Shown here: positions 1 to 8,612 of the stretch, in pieces
Position numbering within the stretch: position 1 is the stretch's first letter
Layout: each line of letters begins with the position of its first letter
Assembly (NCBI RefSeq): GCF_001542415.1
Contig: NZ_LNCU01000022.1
Location: forward strand, 54,484-92,799
Source: Bradyrhizobium macuxiense
Lineage (GTDB): Bacteria > Pseudomonadota > Alphaproteobacteria > Rhizobiales > Xanthobacteraceae
DNA: 38,316 nt
Direction: 5' to 3'
Translations under genes and position numbers: made by a program
Notes under the pieces: generated by a model
The model's database searches: none
Seen by the model: the letters and a program-made list of their open reading frames with translations, nothing else
Told to the model about the DNA's origin: nothing

Positions 1-249
1 CGCGGCCGGAGCAGGCGCGGCGGCGGCCGGTGGCGGTGCAGCAGGCGCGGCGGCTGGGGTTGCGTCGGCGCCGCATTGGGTCTTGCGGAAATCATTCCAC
101 TTCTGACCGTTGAGGCTGCCGTCGGTCTTGGCGGCCTTATACTTCGCGCTGCACTCCTGCATGGTCAGGGCGTGCGCCGGCGCGCTGGCCGCAAAAGCTG
201 CAAAACCCGAAACGGCAATCACGCACAACAATCTGGTCTGGATAGTCAT
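1..249 (-). CDS. Small secreted PsiF-like protein, 3' end cut by window
   Basis: Read on the minus strand from an ATG at 249, the frame is open to the window edge (83 codons visible). Residues 1-28 look like a Sec signal peptide ending near AHA. Then comes a short domain with two cysteines about 27 residues apart (MQECSAKYKAAK ... WNDFRKTQCG), followed by an Ala/Pro-rich tail that runs off the window. AAGGGAG lies upstream as ribosome binding site. The Cys-spaced pattern with a WxxFR segment resembles PsiF-type repeats and the divergent neighbour at 430. Periplasmic location is inferred from the signal peptide; function is unknown and the family call is tentative. Confidence 0.75.
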   Translation of the reverse strand, partial: MTIQTRLLCVIAVSGFAAFAASAPAHALTMQECSAKYKAAKTDGSLNGQKWNDFRKTQCGADATPAAAPAAPPPAAAAPAPAA

Positions 250-429
250 CCCTGGTCTCCCTTGGGGGGCATTCGTAAGACCATTATCCTAGCGCAACCG
301 GCGCGTGCGACAACGCGTGGACCTGCCCACCCGCCAAAATTTTGTGGCGGCCAAATTGCCGCACGTTCATCCGCGGTTCAGCATCGCCGCGCGACGGTTC
401 CTCCTCCCTTCCTTACGAGGTGCACCCCC

Positions 430-723
430 ATGATGAAGATTTCCTCGCTCGCAACCGTCGCCGCCCTTGCCACCGCTCTGGCGATGGGTGGGGCCTTCGC
501 GCAAACCGCCGCGCCGGCTCCCGGTGCCGCTCCCGCCGCCACGGCCAAGGCGCCGAAGGAAGCCAAGCCGCGCAGCGCCGCCTCGCTCGAATGCTCGAAG
601 CAGGCCGACGAGAAGGGCCTGAAGGGCAAGGAGCGCAAGAAGTTTCGTCGTGAGTGCATAAAGGAGGCCGGCGGCAAGGCGGCTCCGGCTGCGGCTCCCG
701 CGGCGGCCCCCGCCAAGCAGTAA
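430..723 (+). CDS. PsiF-family small secreted protein
   Basis: 97 residues from the first of two adjacent ATGs, preceded by ACGAGG. Residues 1-24 form a signal peptide (cleavage near AFAQ). Residues about 55-80 carry the PsiF repeat pattern SLECSKQADEKGLKGKERKK followed by F-RREC, with paired cysteines and basic residues. The tail is Ala/Pro-rich. PsiF in enterobacteria is phosphate-starvation induced, but no biochemical role is established. It is transcribed divergently from a similar Cys-pair protein ending at 249, so the two may be old duplicates sharing a 180-bp control region. The frame is open well upstream, but the Shine-Dalgarno and signal peptide fix the start here. Confidence 0.85.
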   Translation: MMKISSLATVAALATALAMGGAFAQTAAPAPGAAPAATAKAPKEAKPRSAASLECSKQADEKGLKGKERKKFRRECIKEAGGKAAPAAAPAAAPAKQ

Positions 724-800
724 TCGACGACGCCTGGAGCGCCGGCACCAGGCGGCGCGCCACGTCATCGAGTGACCGCCTACCTCCAACGGCGGCTCAG

Positions 801-836
801 GACCGCTCCGGCCAGCTCCGGGGCGGTCTCTTCATC
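801..836 (+). terminator. Candidate terminator after the psiF-like gene
   Basis: GACCGC at 801-806 pairs with GCGGTC at 823-828, with further TCCGG/CCGGG pairing inside, and is followed by a pyrimidine run (TCTCTTCATC). The U-tract is imperfect, so intrinsic termination is only likely. A second GC hairpin without a T-run lies at 731-754. Confidence 0.45.
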
Positions 837-966
837 CCCCGCCTGTCGCGTGTCGGCTTTCGCGCGCCGGGAGACGTCTTGCCCGTGTCACAAATCGACC
901 GGCCGATGCATTGCTGCACCGCGTCGCTGCAATTGTTCCGTTAACGCGGATTTGTCATAAGACGGC

Positions 967-2052
967 GTGACCCTGATCCGCGCATCGCTAGCACCTGCCG
1001 CCCCCAGCCGCGCCAAACTTCTCAGCGCGATCGAGACCGTCGTCATCGGCAGCGCCGGCGGTTTACTGTTCTTCTGGGCGCAGTTGCCGGGCGGCCTGAT
1101 CTCGGGCGCGATGACCTCGGTCGCCATCGCGGCGCTGCTGGGGCGGCCGCTCGCGATGCCGCCGGTGCTGACGCAATCGGTGCTGCTGCTGCTCGGCATC
1201 TCGCTGGGCTCGCTGATGTCGCGGCAATTGCTGCAGCACATGGGCTCCTATCCGCTCACCATCGGCCTGCTGGCGCTCGCGACGTTCTGCTCGACCTTCG
1301 GCTCGAGCTACTACTTGCAGCGCGTGCATGGCTGGGACCAGACCTCGGCGTTCCTCGCCGGCAGCCCGGGCGCGCTGTCGCAGATCACCATCCTCGCTGC
1401 CGAGAAGGGTGCGGACGTCGCAGGCATTGCCGTGGTCCAGACCATTCGCGTGATCATCCTGACCGCCGCGCTGCCGATCATGCTGGCGGTGACCGGGGTG
1501 ACGCATGCCGCGCAGCTGCCGCTGCCGACCGGAGAAGCCTCCCCGCTCGGCCTCGCTGCGCTGATCGCGGCATCGATCGGCGCCGCGCTGTTGTTGCGCT
1601 GGGTGAAATTTCCGGCGAGCTGGATGTTCGGTGCGATGCTCGCCTCCAGCCTGCTGCATGGCGCGGGGCTGGTCGATGGCGGCCTGCCGCCCTGGATCCG
1701 CAACATCGCCCTGGTCGGCATCGGCGCTGTCATCGGCACCCGCTTTGCCCGGATGAAGACCTCGACCCTGCTGAACCACGTCAATGCCGGCCTGGGGTCG
1801 TTCGCGATCGCGATTGTCGTCTCCGCCATCTTCGTCGTGGTGATCGCCTTCACCACCCATGTGCGGCTCGCCGATGTCGTCGTCGCCTTCGCCCCCGGTG
1901 CGATGGACGCGATGATGGCGCTGGCGCTGACCCTGCACATCGACCCGATCTTCGTCGGCGCACACCATCTGTCGCGCTTCGTGTTCGTCACCATCTCGAC
2001 GCCGGGCATCATCCACCTGTTCGGACGGCCGCAGGACGACGTCGACGATTAG
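967..2052 (+). CDS. AbrB-family (PF05145-type) integral membrane protein
   Basis: 361 residues from a GTG start; about ten hydrophobic segments across nearly the whole length. The repeated half-structure of AbrB-family membrane proteins is visible: LPGGLISGAM near residue 42 and the similar PASWMFGAMLASSLLHG near residue 218, each in a half ending in a Gly-rich helix, plus AFLAGSPGALSQ and FAPGAMDAMMALAL. Members are often mislabelled 'ammonia monooxygenase'; E. coli AbrB was named for effects on aidB expression and the transported substrate is unknown. The start lacks a strong Shine-Dalgarno, so the exact N-terminus is uncertain. It is convergent with dsbB, with two palindromic repeats between them. 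Confidence 0.88.
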   Translation: MTLIRASLAPAAPSRAKLLSAIETVVIGSAGGLLFFWAQLPGGLISGAMTSVAIAALLGRPLAMPPVLTQSVLLLLGISLGSLMSRQLLQHMGSYPLTIGLLALATFCSTFGSSYYLQRVHGWDQTSAFLAGSPGALSQITILAAEKGADVAGIAVVQTIRVIILTAALPIMLAVTGVTHAAQLPLPTGEASPLGLAALIAASIGAALLLRWVKFPASWMFGAMLASSLLHGAGLVDGGLPPWIRNIALVGIGAVIGTRFARMKTSTLLNHVNAGLGSFAIAIVVSAIFVVVIAFTTHVRLADVVVAFAPGAMDAMMALALTLHIDPIFVGAHHLSRFVFVTISTPGIIHLFGRPQDDVDD

Positions 2053-2078
2053 GTATTCAGGCTCACCTCGCCAGAGCC

Positions 2079-2183
2079 GTCACCCTGAGGTGCGCCGCTT
2101 GGCCGCGTCTCGAAGGATGAGCGGCCCCTGTCGGGCCGTCGTGCTTCGAGACGGCCGCTTGCGCGTCCTCCTCAGCATGACGG
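2079..2183. repeat. Palindromic intergenic repeat, type A
   Basis: The outer arms GTCACCCTGAGGTGC and CCTCCTCAGCATGACGG are inverted near-copies. Inside them GTCTCGAAG pairs with CTTCGAGAC and CGGCCC with GGGCCG, so the element can fold into one long hairpin of about 105 nt. This architecture resembles dispersed intergenic elements of Bradyrhizobium-type genomes. It lies between two convergent genes, where it could act as an mRNA 3' end. Confidence 0.7.
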
Positions 2184-2209
2184 GTTATGGGGCGTGCTCT
2201 GCAAGCGGT

Positions 2210-2293
2210 GTAGGATGGGTAGAGCGGAGCGAAGCCCATCGGCCGCGGTCCACGGATGGCATGGTGGGTTTCGCTGCGCTCTACCCACCCTAC
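2210..2293. repeat. Palindromic intergenic repeat, type B
   Basis: GTAGGATGGGTAGAGCGGAG at the left is matched by the inverted right arm GCGCTCTACCCACCCTAC, with GCGAAGCCCA / TGGGTTTCGC continuing the stem. About 84 nt, forming a nearly perfect imperfect-loop hairpin distinct from the type A element 27 nt upstream. Likely a dispersed repeat of the genome; copy number cannot be seen from here. Confidence 0.7.
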
Positions 2294-2303
2294 GGTCTGC
2301 GGT

Positions 2304-2876
2304 TCAGGACTTGGCGGTCTTCGCGACGCCCCAGGCGGCGATCGCGGCCATCAGCAGCGAGATCAGCACGTTGTAGCCGGCGAGCGAGAGGCCAAGGAAG
2401 CGCCACTGCACCTCGTCGCAACGGACCACCTTCACGGTGTCGAGCTTCTCCAGCAGGCTGCCGGCATTGCCGAGATTGAGGATAGGGCCGGTGCAATCGG
2501 TCGGTCCCGGCCAGAAGCCCCATTCGACGCCCGAGTGATAGGCGCCGAGCCCGGCATTGGCGAGTGCGGCAAGGCCGAGGATCGCAAGCCCCGCCAACAG
2601 CACCGGGCGCGGCGCGCCCTTCGCGGCGGCCAGCGCCACCACCGCGCCGAGTGGGACAGCGAGATAGTAAGCATAGCGCTGCTCGAGGCAGAGCGGACAG
2701 GGCAGGATCTCCAGCACGAGCTGGAAGAACCAGGCGCCCGCGATCGTCGCCAGGGCGATCACCGCGACTGCCGCCGATGCCATCAAGGCGGGGTTGCGGG
2801 CTGCGCCGGCGTGCGAAGGATGGGCAGTGGCGAGCGTCACGGCGGGTCTCCTGCGAGCATCATCCGGTCGGGCCAT
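2304..2876 (-). CDS. dsbB: Disulfide bond formation protein B
   Basis: 190 residues. DsbB is the inner-membrane enzyme that re-oxidises periplasmic DsbA and passes electrons to quinone. Four membrane helices are visible. The first periplasmic redox pair is the classical PCPLC motif (Cys60, Cys63) after helix 1; the second pair is Cys128 (PTDCTG) and Cys153 (VVRCDE) in the second loop. An upstream in-frame ATG exists at 2945, but GGAGGTGGGTG directly precedes the ATG at 2876, giving the usual length. It is convergent with the AbrB-type gene, and the tRNA-Leu is divergent upstream. Confidence 0.92.
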   Translation of the reverse strand: MARPDDARRRPAVTLATAHPSHAGAARNPALMASAAVAVIALATIAGAWFFQLVLEILPCPLCLEQRYAYYLAVPLGAVVALAAAKGAPRPVLLAGLAILGLAALANAGLGAYHSGVEWGFWPGPTDCTGPILNLGNAGSLLEKLDTVKVVRCDEVQWRFLGLSLAGYNVLISLLMAAIAAWGVAKTAKS

Positions 2877-2956
2877 CACCCACCTCCATGCTCTGTCCGG
2901 GTCGTATCGCGCGAAAATACCGCTGTCGAGGCACGGGACAATCACATCCGCGCGGG

Positions 2957-2984
2957 TTGACCGTGACGGGCCGCCCGCTATAGT
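2957..2984 (+). promoter_or_regulatory. Sigma-70 promoter of tRNA-Leu
   Basis: TTGACC (2957-2962), a 16-bp spacer, and TATAGT (2979-2984). This near-consensus pair lies about 50 bp upstream of the mature tRNA 5' end, which fits a short leader removed by RNase P. Confidence 0.7.
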
Positions 2985-3032
2985 CCGCCGCGCTTCGCGA
3001 CCCCGGCTATTTTCTCGGCCCGGGCCACGAAT

Positions 3033-3117
3033 GCCCCTGTGGCGGAACTGGTAGACGCGCTCGACTCAAAATCGAGTTCCGCAAGGAGTGCTGGTTCGAT
3101 TCCGGCCAGGGGCACCA
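3033..3117 (+). tRNA. tRNA-Leu(CAA)
   Basis: 85 nt with CCA encoded. The acceptor arms GCCCCTG and CAGGGGC pair, followed by ACCA. The D-arm contains the A-box-like TGGCGGAACTGGTAGACGC of class II tRNAs. The anticodon stem CTCGA/TCGAG encloses loop CTCAAAA, giving anticodon CAA (decodes UUG). A long variable arm (TCCGCAAGGAGTG region) confirms leucine class, and the T-arm has GGTTCGATTCC. It stands alone with its own promoter. No integrated element is seen at its 3' end. Confidence 0.97.
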
Positions 3118-3307
3118 ACTAGGCTGGTCAAACCGCGCGTCGATCTCGGCGATCCCCCGAACATCCGCCTTTGGCGATGCGGGTGCCCTTCGGTCCGCCC
3201 TCGATGATGAATCCCACCGTTCCGCCTGGGTACGGAATACGCAAACCAATCCGGCATTGCGGCACGGCCGTGCGCCATCCGTTCCATTAGCAGCATGCTG
3301 ACGCGAC

Positions 3308-4144
3308 TTAGGCACGAGGCTTGGCCCGCCGGTACAGTTGCCGCAGCGACAGCGCGTGCAGCAGGATCCCGCATGGCACCACGAAAGCAGGGGTCAGCAC
3401 ACCCGGATAAGCGCCGGTAGCGCCGATGCTCGGCACGTCCGGAACGATCAGCTGGAGGGGACCGGGCGAGGTGATCGCCCCCATGGTGATCGCGACGGCG
3501 AAGTCGGCGAGGCCGAAAATATTCCAGCTGATCGCCGCCCTTCGGCCCTGAGCTGTACCGTTCGCCGCTGCGATCGCCGCCGGCAAGGCGAAAAGGCCAG
3601 TCAGTACATCCCCAATTCCTGCCGGCCATCCGAGCAAACCGGTCAGCGTCCCACGCAGTGCGGCAGCCAGAGCCCAGCCGCCGAATACGCGGTAAAGCTG
3701 AAGGGCGACAAGCCAGCTCGCCGGCATCGCATCGAGCACCTGCCCCACCCGTTTCGACGACAGCAACAGCGGGACGCCGATGATCACCGGCAGCCAAATC
3801 GCCGCCGGCAGCGCCGGCAATGAGGTGCCCGTGCGGAAGGCGCCATTGATCGCCGCGCTCCAGGCGACGGCGAACCAAAGCGTGTAGGGAATCATGACCG
3901 TCAGCCAGGTCGTGCGGCGCTGGTCCGGCGCCAAGTCGGTGCTCTCGAGGCCGAGCCACAAACCGAGCGCGATAAGCCCATGCACCGTCAACTGGTGTAC
4001 CGTAGTCGGAACACCGCTGGCCTGCATGATCGGCAGCCAGTAGATCAACCCAATCCACGCCGCCGTCAGCGGCGCAAGCCACAGCAGACTACGCCATCCC
4101 TGGCGCGCGGAGCCGATATCGGCGTGAACAACTGAGGCTGTCAT
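3308..4144 (-). CDS. Polytopic membrane protein of unknown function
   Basis: 278 residues from the ATG at 4144, chosen because GAGGAGG lies about 8 nt upstream; another in-frame ATG sits 21 nt further up without a better site. About eight hydrophobic segments are visible, for example WLAPLTAAWIGLIYWLP, AIWLPVIIGVPLLL and TPAFVVPCGILLHALSL, ending in a short basic tail (RQLYRRAKPRA). No catalytic motif or family signature is recognised. It sits between the tRNA and the GntP-type gene with no obvious operon partner. Inner-membrane location is clear; the function is not known. Confidence 0.75.
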   Translation of the reverse strand: MTASVVHADIGSARQGWRSLLWLAPLTAAWIGLIYWLPIMQASGVPTTVHQLTVHGLIALGLWLGLESTDLAPDQRRTTWLTVMIPYTLWFAVAWSAAINGAFRTGTSLPALPAAIWLPVIIGVPLLLSSKRVGQVLDAMPASWLVALQLYRVFGGWALAAALRGTLTGLLGWPAGIGDVLTGLFALPAAIAAANGTAQGRRAAISWNIFGLADFAVAITMGAITSPGPLQLIVPDVPSIGATGAYPGVLTPAFVVPCGILLHALSLRQLYRRAKPRA

Positions 4145-4441
4145 GTTGTCGCCTCCTCGTGGCAACTTTGCTGATCATAGATCGGCCCAAGCCTCTACCA
4201 GGTTGGTACGAGCGCAATTGAACTGCTTAGTCGGTTGAGGCGCACCGCCCCGACTGCACGCGCCGAGCGGACCTAAGCGCGGCTCCGTGCGAGTGACAAT
4301 ACAGCCGCTGCCGGCGGGGACTACTGGTGATAATCTTGATGGGGTATGAAGCAGGACTTCACAGTCGGGCAAAGCGCGCTCAACGGCGCGGAAGCCGTTC
4401 AGTGATCACCGGATGTCACGGCAACGGCGATGTCCCTGTCG

Positions 4442-5887
4442 TCAGAATGACCCGAACATCGAACCTAGTAACAGGATGGCCACGAGCGCAACAATGCAAC
4501 TGACAATCACGGTCATCACCATGTCGAGATAACTTTCACGGTGAGTGAGACCACTGATCTGCAATAGCAGCAACACCGTGCCGTTGTGTGGAAGAGCATC
4601 CAGGGTGCCGGCGCTCATTGTCGTAATACGATGCAACAATTCGGGGGCGATGCGATGTTCAACGGCAAGGCGCATGAAGTCTCCGCCAAATGCATTGAGC
4701 ACAATTGCCATGCCGCCAGAAGCAGTGCCGGTCAGCCCCGCCAGCACATTCATGGAGACGGCTAATGAGACGAGCGGACCGCCTCGAATCGAGAAAACCG
4801 CATCGCGAACCAACGCAAATGCCGGCAACGCGGCAACTACCGCGCCGAAGCCAACGAGACTGGCGATCATCAGCATCGGCAAGGCTGCAGAATTCGCACC
4901 GGCGTCGAGGCTTTCGCGAAGGGATGGCAAGCGTCGCAAGTTGATGAAAAGGACGGCCAGGTTTGCCGCCGCAAGCGCTACAACAACCGACCAGACGCCG
5001 GACACGGCCCCGATCGTCGTGCCGCCCCACTGCTCCTTTGACAGGAACGAAAAATCGAGTCGCGGGAATACGACAAGCGACATCAGGAAGTTCGTGCCGA
5101 TAACAACGACGAGGGGCAGCACCGCCAGCGCGAAGCTGGGTCCGCCTTCGGCCCGCTTGCCATGCGGCAACTCGGCCGGATCGAAGTCGCCTGCCGGCGC
5201 CGCCTGCTCGCGAACCATCTCGTTAACGACAGGAGAGATTTCCACCTCGCCACCGTAACCTTCGCCAGCCTTGCGTGCGGCCGCCTCAGCCCGGCCGAGC
5301 CACCACATCCCGAACACGAAGATGATAATCGACGCGATGATACTAAGCCCAGGGGCCGCGAAGGTGGTGGTGCCGAAGTACGGCATCGGAATGGCGTTGT
5401 TGACCGAAGGCGTTCCCGGCATCACCGACATGGTGAACGTGAATGCACCGAGGCCGACCGTCGCCGGCAGCAGCCGGCGCGGGATGTTTGCGGCTCGGAA
5501 CATCTCGTGAGCCATGGGCACCAGCACGAAAAATGCGACGAACACACTCACGCCACCGTAGGTCACAATCGCCGAGGCGATCACCACCGCGAGCATGGTG
5601 CGGCTGGTTCCCAACTTGTTTGTCAAGTATTGCGCGATGGCGCTGATTGAGCCGCTGTCCCCCATGAGCTTTCCGAACAACCCGCCCAGCATGAACATGG
5701 GAAACCATTGCGCGACAAACCGCGCTGCCCCGCTCATGAACGTTTGGGTCCAGTGAGCGAGCAACGGTTCGCCAGAGAACACCGCCGCGATGAGCGCCGC
5801 CAGCGGAGAGACCAGCAGCACACTCACCCCCCGGTACGCGAGCCACATGAGCAGAGCTAAACCGAGCAATACCCCAAACAGTCCCAT
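4442..5887 (-). CDS. GntP-family permease
   Basis: 481 residues, about 12-14 membrane segments, with typical GntP features: an N-terminal LALLMWLAYRG helix, FPMFMLGGLFGKLMGDSG near residue 62-80, TYGGVSVFVAFFVLVPMA, and a late GTASGGMAIVLNAFGG segment. The family imports gluconate and other sugar acids or short hydroxy acids; the substrate here cannot be read off. The ATG is preceded by GAGAAGGTG. The gene is 48 nt downstream of the urea transporter on the same strand, so it is probably the last gene of the urease transcript, an unusual partner for a urease. A role in organic acid exchange accompanying ureolysis is possible but speculative. Confidence 0.88.
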   Translation of the reverse strand: MGLFGVLLGLALLMWLAYRGVSVLLVSPLAALIAAVFSGEPLLAHWTQTFMSGAARFVAQWFPMFMLGGLFGKLMGDSGSISAIAQYLTNKLGTSRTMLAVVIASAIVTYGGVSVFVAFFVLVPMAHEMFRAANIPRRLLPATVGLGAFTFTMSVMPGTPSVNNAIPMPYFGTTTFAAPGLSIIASIIIFVFGMWWLGRAEAAARKAGEGYGGEVEISPVVNEMVREQAAPAGDFDPAELPHGKRAEGGPSFALAVLPLVVVIGTNFLMSLVVFPRLDFSFLSKEQWGGTTIGAVSGVWSVVVALAAANLAVLFINLRRLPSLRESLDAGANSAALPMLMIASLVGFGAVVAALPAFALVRDAVFSIRGGPLVSLAVSMNVLAGLTGTASGGMAIVLNAFGGDFMRLAVEHRIAPELLHRITTMSAGTLDALPHNGTVLLLLQISGLTHRESYLDMVMTVIVSCIVALVAILLLGSMFGSF

Positions 5888-5935
5888 GGAGCACCTTCTC
5901 CAACAATTCCGGGTTGATAATGACCGCGGTGAGAA

Positions 5936-6952
5936 TCAACCTCCCGCGACAGGTTCTTCGAGATCGTTGGCGACAGGGGCTATCTCCACCAAGCGTTGTT
6001 GCGGCAGCAGGAACAGCCACGTCACCAGCACGAAAGGTGCCGTAAGTGCCGGGATGGCAAACGGCGTCAACGCAACGTTCAGGGCTGCCTGGGTGATCAC
6101 CGTGAACACCGTGGCAAGTGCCGCGTAGGCCACGACGCGCCAGCTCGGCTGGTAGAAGACAGTACCAAGTGCGATCGCCGTCAGGACGGGGCTGAACCCG
6201 AGCAGACCACCGGTGATCAGGTCGCTCTCGGCGCCCAAAAGATGAGCCGTCAGCACAGCCAGTATCGCTCCCCCTAGAGCGAAGGTTGCTGCCGCGAGCG
6301 AGCTCACGGCGAGCCCCGCAAGCAGGAAAAGCGATGCGATGCCACTGGCTTTCAGAAAGACTTGCGAAATGCTCAGGAACACTCCCTGGACAAGGTCAAT
6401 CAGCTGGAGCGGGCTCGCTTTGTAGGGCTGAAACGCGGTGACGACGGCGCCGGACGGCAGCGCCGTTCCCGCAAGGCCGGAAAACCCATACGTGGCCAGC
6501 AAGAGAAGCCACGTTATGAGCACGAACGGAAATGTGAGAGCGCCACCCCAAGGCTTGACGACGTTCGTGGTGGCAAGCATCACGACAACGGATACGGCCG
6601 CTCCCAGGATCACGTACACCCAAAGCAGCGGCCCGGGAGCCAGGAACGTAGCCAGCGCAAGGCCAACAAGAATGCCGTTGAAGCCATAGAGCCCGGAATG
6701 GAGCGACTCGCTATCGACTCGAAGCCATTGCGCCGTCAGGTTTGACATGACGACCGCGACGACGCCGGCAATCGCCACCCGTGGGGCACCGGCTGCGTAG
6801 GAGCCCCAGGCGATCGCGACGAGAAAGAGAGCCCCGCTCAACGGGTTGTTCTGGAACATGACTTGACCGATTCCGCGCAAGTTGATGTCCAGAAATCGCA
6901 ACACGCCCGAGGATGCGGAGAGGCTTTCCCAGCTCGCCAAGATCTTTTCCAT
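5936..6952 (-). CDS. UT-family urea transporter (Yut/UT-B type)
   Basis: 338 residues from the ATG at 6952, which has GAGGAGG just upstream; an upstream in-frame start at 7012 would overlap ureD and is less likely. The protein shows the duplicated urea-channel architecture: IGQVMFQNNPLSGALFLVAI in the first half, GFNGILVGLALATFL as the urea-filter region, and the related ISQVFLKASGIASLFLLAGL and GLLGFSPVLTAIALG in the second half. UT proteins let urea diffuse down its gradient. Placement directly after ureD gives substrate supply for the cytoplasmic urease. Such a channel differs from the ATP-driven UrtABCDE system found in many bacteria. Confidence 0.9.
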   Translation of the reverse strand: MEKILASWESLSASSGVLRFLDINLRGIGQVMFQNNPLSGALFLVAIAWGSYAAGAPRVAIAGVVAVVMSNLTAQWLRVDSESLHSGLYGFNGILVGLALATFLAPGPLLWVYVILGAAVSVVVMLATTNVVKPWGGALTFPFVLITWLLLLATYGFSGLAGTALPSGAVVTAFQPYKASPLQLIDLVQGVFLSISQVFLKASGIASLFLLAGLAVSSLAAATFALGGAILAVLTAHLLGAESDLITGGLLGFSPVLTAIALGTVFYQPSWRVVAYAALATVFTVITQAALNVALTPFAIPALTAPFVLVTWLFLLPQQRLVEIAPVANDLEEPVAGG

Positions 6953-7002
6953 TACTGCCTCCTCGAACGTGTCGACGGGCAGGCCGTCGGCAGCGCCGCC
7001 CT

Positions 7003-7953
7003 CTACCGCCACAAATAGAGCGGAGGTAACGCGGCTCCGATGACCTCCTCGCGTACCACCCCCCAGAATTCCCGCACTTTGGCCTTCACCTGCGCTGTTT
7101 CCCTACCCAGCACCTTGAAGATCAGGCCCGCATCATTGGGCAGACGACACGCGCCGAACGCCATGCCCTCCGCCAGGTTGACCTCGGCTTGCATCCGTTC
7201 GTGGATACGCTCTGCCGTGTCAGCGGGTGTGCACAGGATCACGTTGGCGAGCACGTCGAAAGAGTTCATCACGCCCGTCTGCCGCATCTCATATCGCCGC
7301 GGCTCGATCACCAGCTTCTCTGCGAACAAGGACCGGCCATCGGGCCGCGCAGCTGAGGTAGAGATCGACAACACGGTTGCTCCAAAGCACTCGTCGGGAC
7401 GATAATGCTTGCGGCCGGATTGAATGATTTCCGAAAACAGCAGTGTCGCCGATGGGGCGATTGAGATTTGAGTGTCGCTGAGGAATCGCGAGTGCCGGTG
7501 GGGGATCACTGGATCTGGAAGGAATTCCAAATAGGCGTCGTCGTCGAGCGCAATCGTCTGACTTTGCGCCGCATAGTTGGCCTCCATCGCATGAATTTTG
7601 GTTGCCGATTGCGACGTCAGATGAGCCTGCGCACGCGAACCAAGGGTTATGTCGAGAGCGAGCCGGTCTCCCTGCAACACGCAGCCTGTGGTGGTTATGA
7701 GAAACACGCTAGCCAAACTCGGCATCGCCTCGTCGCAGTGCAGCGCGCGCTGCACCATGTAAGGCGCGCGGCATTGCAAGTTGGCCAGGATCGTCTGGCC
7801 CGAGCGGTGCTCGAAGCCCAGGCGCAGGAAACCCGTCTTCCCGACAGCGCCGCTCTGCATCTGCGGCGGCTCATCCTGGAAAGACGCGAATTCTGGCATC
7901 GATGCGCCGAGCGATTCCGCGCGGGCCCAGGGATGAAATGCGACCGATGTCAT
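7003..7953 (-). CDS. ureD: Urease accessory protein UreD
   Basis: 316 residues, the usual size. UreD is the scaffold that binds apo-urease and recruits UreF and UreG for nickel insertion. Family features include [20 protein letters not shown], the [19 protein letters not shown] core strand, [12 protein letters not shown], and [20 protein letters not shown] followed by the GRKHY segment. Its ATG overlaps the ureG stop by ATGA (7950-7953), indicating translational coupling. The urea transporter starts about 50 nt downstream. The gene is placed last of the accessory set, after ureE, ureF and ureG. Confidence 0.95.
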   Translation of the reverse strand: MTSVAFHPWARAESLGASMPEFASFQDEPPQMQSGAVGKTGFLRLGFEHRSGQTILANLQCRAPYMVQRALHCDEAMPSLASVFLITTTGCVLQGDRLALDITLGSRAQAHLTSQSATKIHAMEANYAAQSQTIALDDDAYLEFLPDPVIPHRHSRFLSDTQISIAPSATLLFSEIIQSGRKHYRPDECFGATVLSISTSAARPDGRSLFAEKLVIEPRRYEMRQTGVMNSFDVLANVILCTPADTAERIHERMQAEVNLAEGMAFGACRLPNDAGLIFKVLGRETAQVKAKVREFWGVVREEVIGAALPPLYLWR

Positions 7954-8594
7954 GCTGACCGCCGTGCGCGCGGATCGATATCGAACAGAAACTCCCGCTC
8001 AATCAACGCGACCAGTTCGGGAACGCCCTCTCCCGTCTTGCAGTTGGTGAACAAAAACGGCTTTATGCCGCGCATCATTTTCGAATCCTGCCTCATCACA
8101 TCGAGGCTGGCTCCAACGTGAGGAGCAAGATCGGTTTTGTTAATGACCAGTACGTCTGAATAAGTGATCCCGGGTCCATTCTTGCGGGGGATCTTGTCGC
8201 CTGCGGCAACGTCGATCACATATATGAAGTAGTCCACCAACGCGGGCGAGAAAGTCAGCGTGAGATTGTCCCCTCCACTCTCGATCAGTACGACATCGCT
8301 GTCCGGGAAGCGTCGTTCCATATCTTCGACCGCCGCGAGGTTCATGCTCGGGTCTTCGCGCACGGCGGTGTGAGGACAGGCTCCCGTCTCCACGCCGATG
8401 ATGCGTTCGTGGAGCAGAATGCCCTTGAGTGTACGCTGAACGTGCTTGGCATCTTCGGTCGTCACGACATCGTTGGTGATGATGAGTACCTTGAAGCCGA
8501 GATCGAGCAAGCGCGGTGTGATCGCTTCCACAATCGCGGTCTTACCCGACCCGACCGGGCCGCCGATGCCGATGCGCGTGATACTTTTCGACAT
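7950..8594 (-). CDS. ureG: Urease accessory GTPase UreG
   Basis: 214 residues from the ATG at 8594, supported by GGAG eight bases upstream; an in-frame ATG four codons earlier lacks a site. UreG hydrolyses GTP to deliver nickel to urease. Visible are the P-loop GPVGSGKTA (residues about 11-19), the nickel-binding CPH motif in [17 protein letters not shown], the Walker B-like [12 protein letters not shown], and the guanine-specificity NKTD in [14 protein letters not shown]. It ends overlapping ureD by four bases and follows ureF by 18 nt. Confidence 0.97.
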   Translation of the reverse strand: MSKSITRIGIGGPVGSGKTAIVEAITPRLLDLGFKVLIITNDVVTTEDAKHVQRTLKGILLHERIIGVETGACPHTAVREDPSMNLAAVEDMERRFPDSDVVLIESGGDNLTLTFSPALVDYFIYVIDVAAGDKIPRKNGPGITYSDVLVINKTDLAPHVGASLDVMRQDSKMMRGIKPFLFTNCKTGEGVPELVALIEREFLFDIDPRARRSA

Positions 8595-8612
8595 TGCAGG
8601 CTCCATTCAGCG

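Noticed and set aside
3066..4082. Long minus-strand frame overlapping the tRNA and the membrane protein gene
   Set aside because: It is an antisense-phase shadow of the membrane protein and would cross the tRNA-Leu.
4175..4372. 65-codon minus-strand frame downstream of the GntP/unknown membrane gene gap
   Set aside because: No ribosome site or protein-like features; lies in the promoter region of the 3308-4144 gene.
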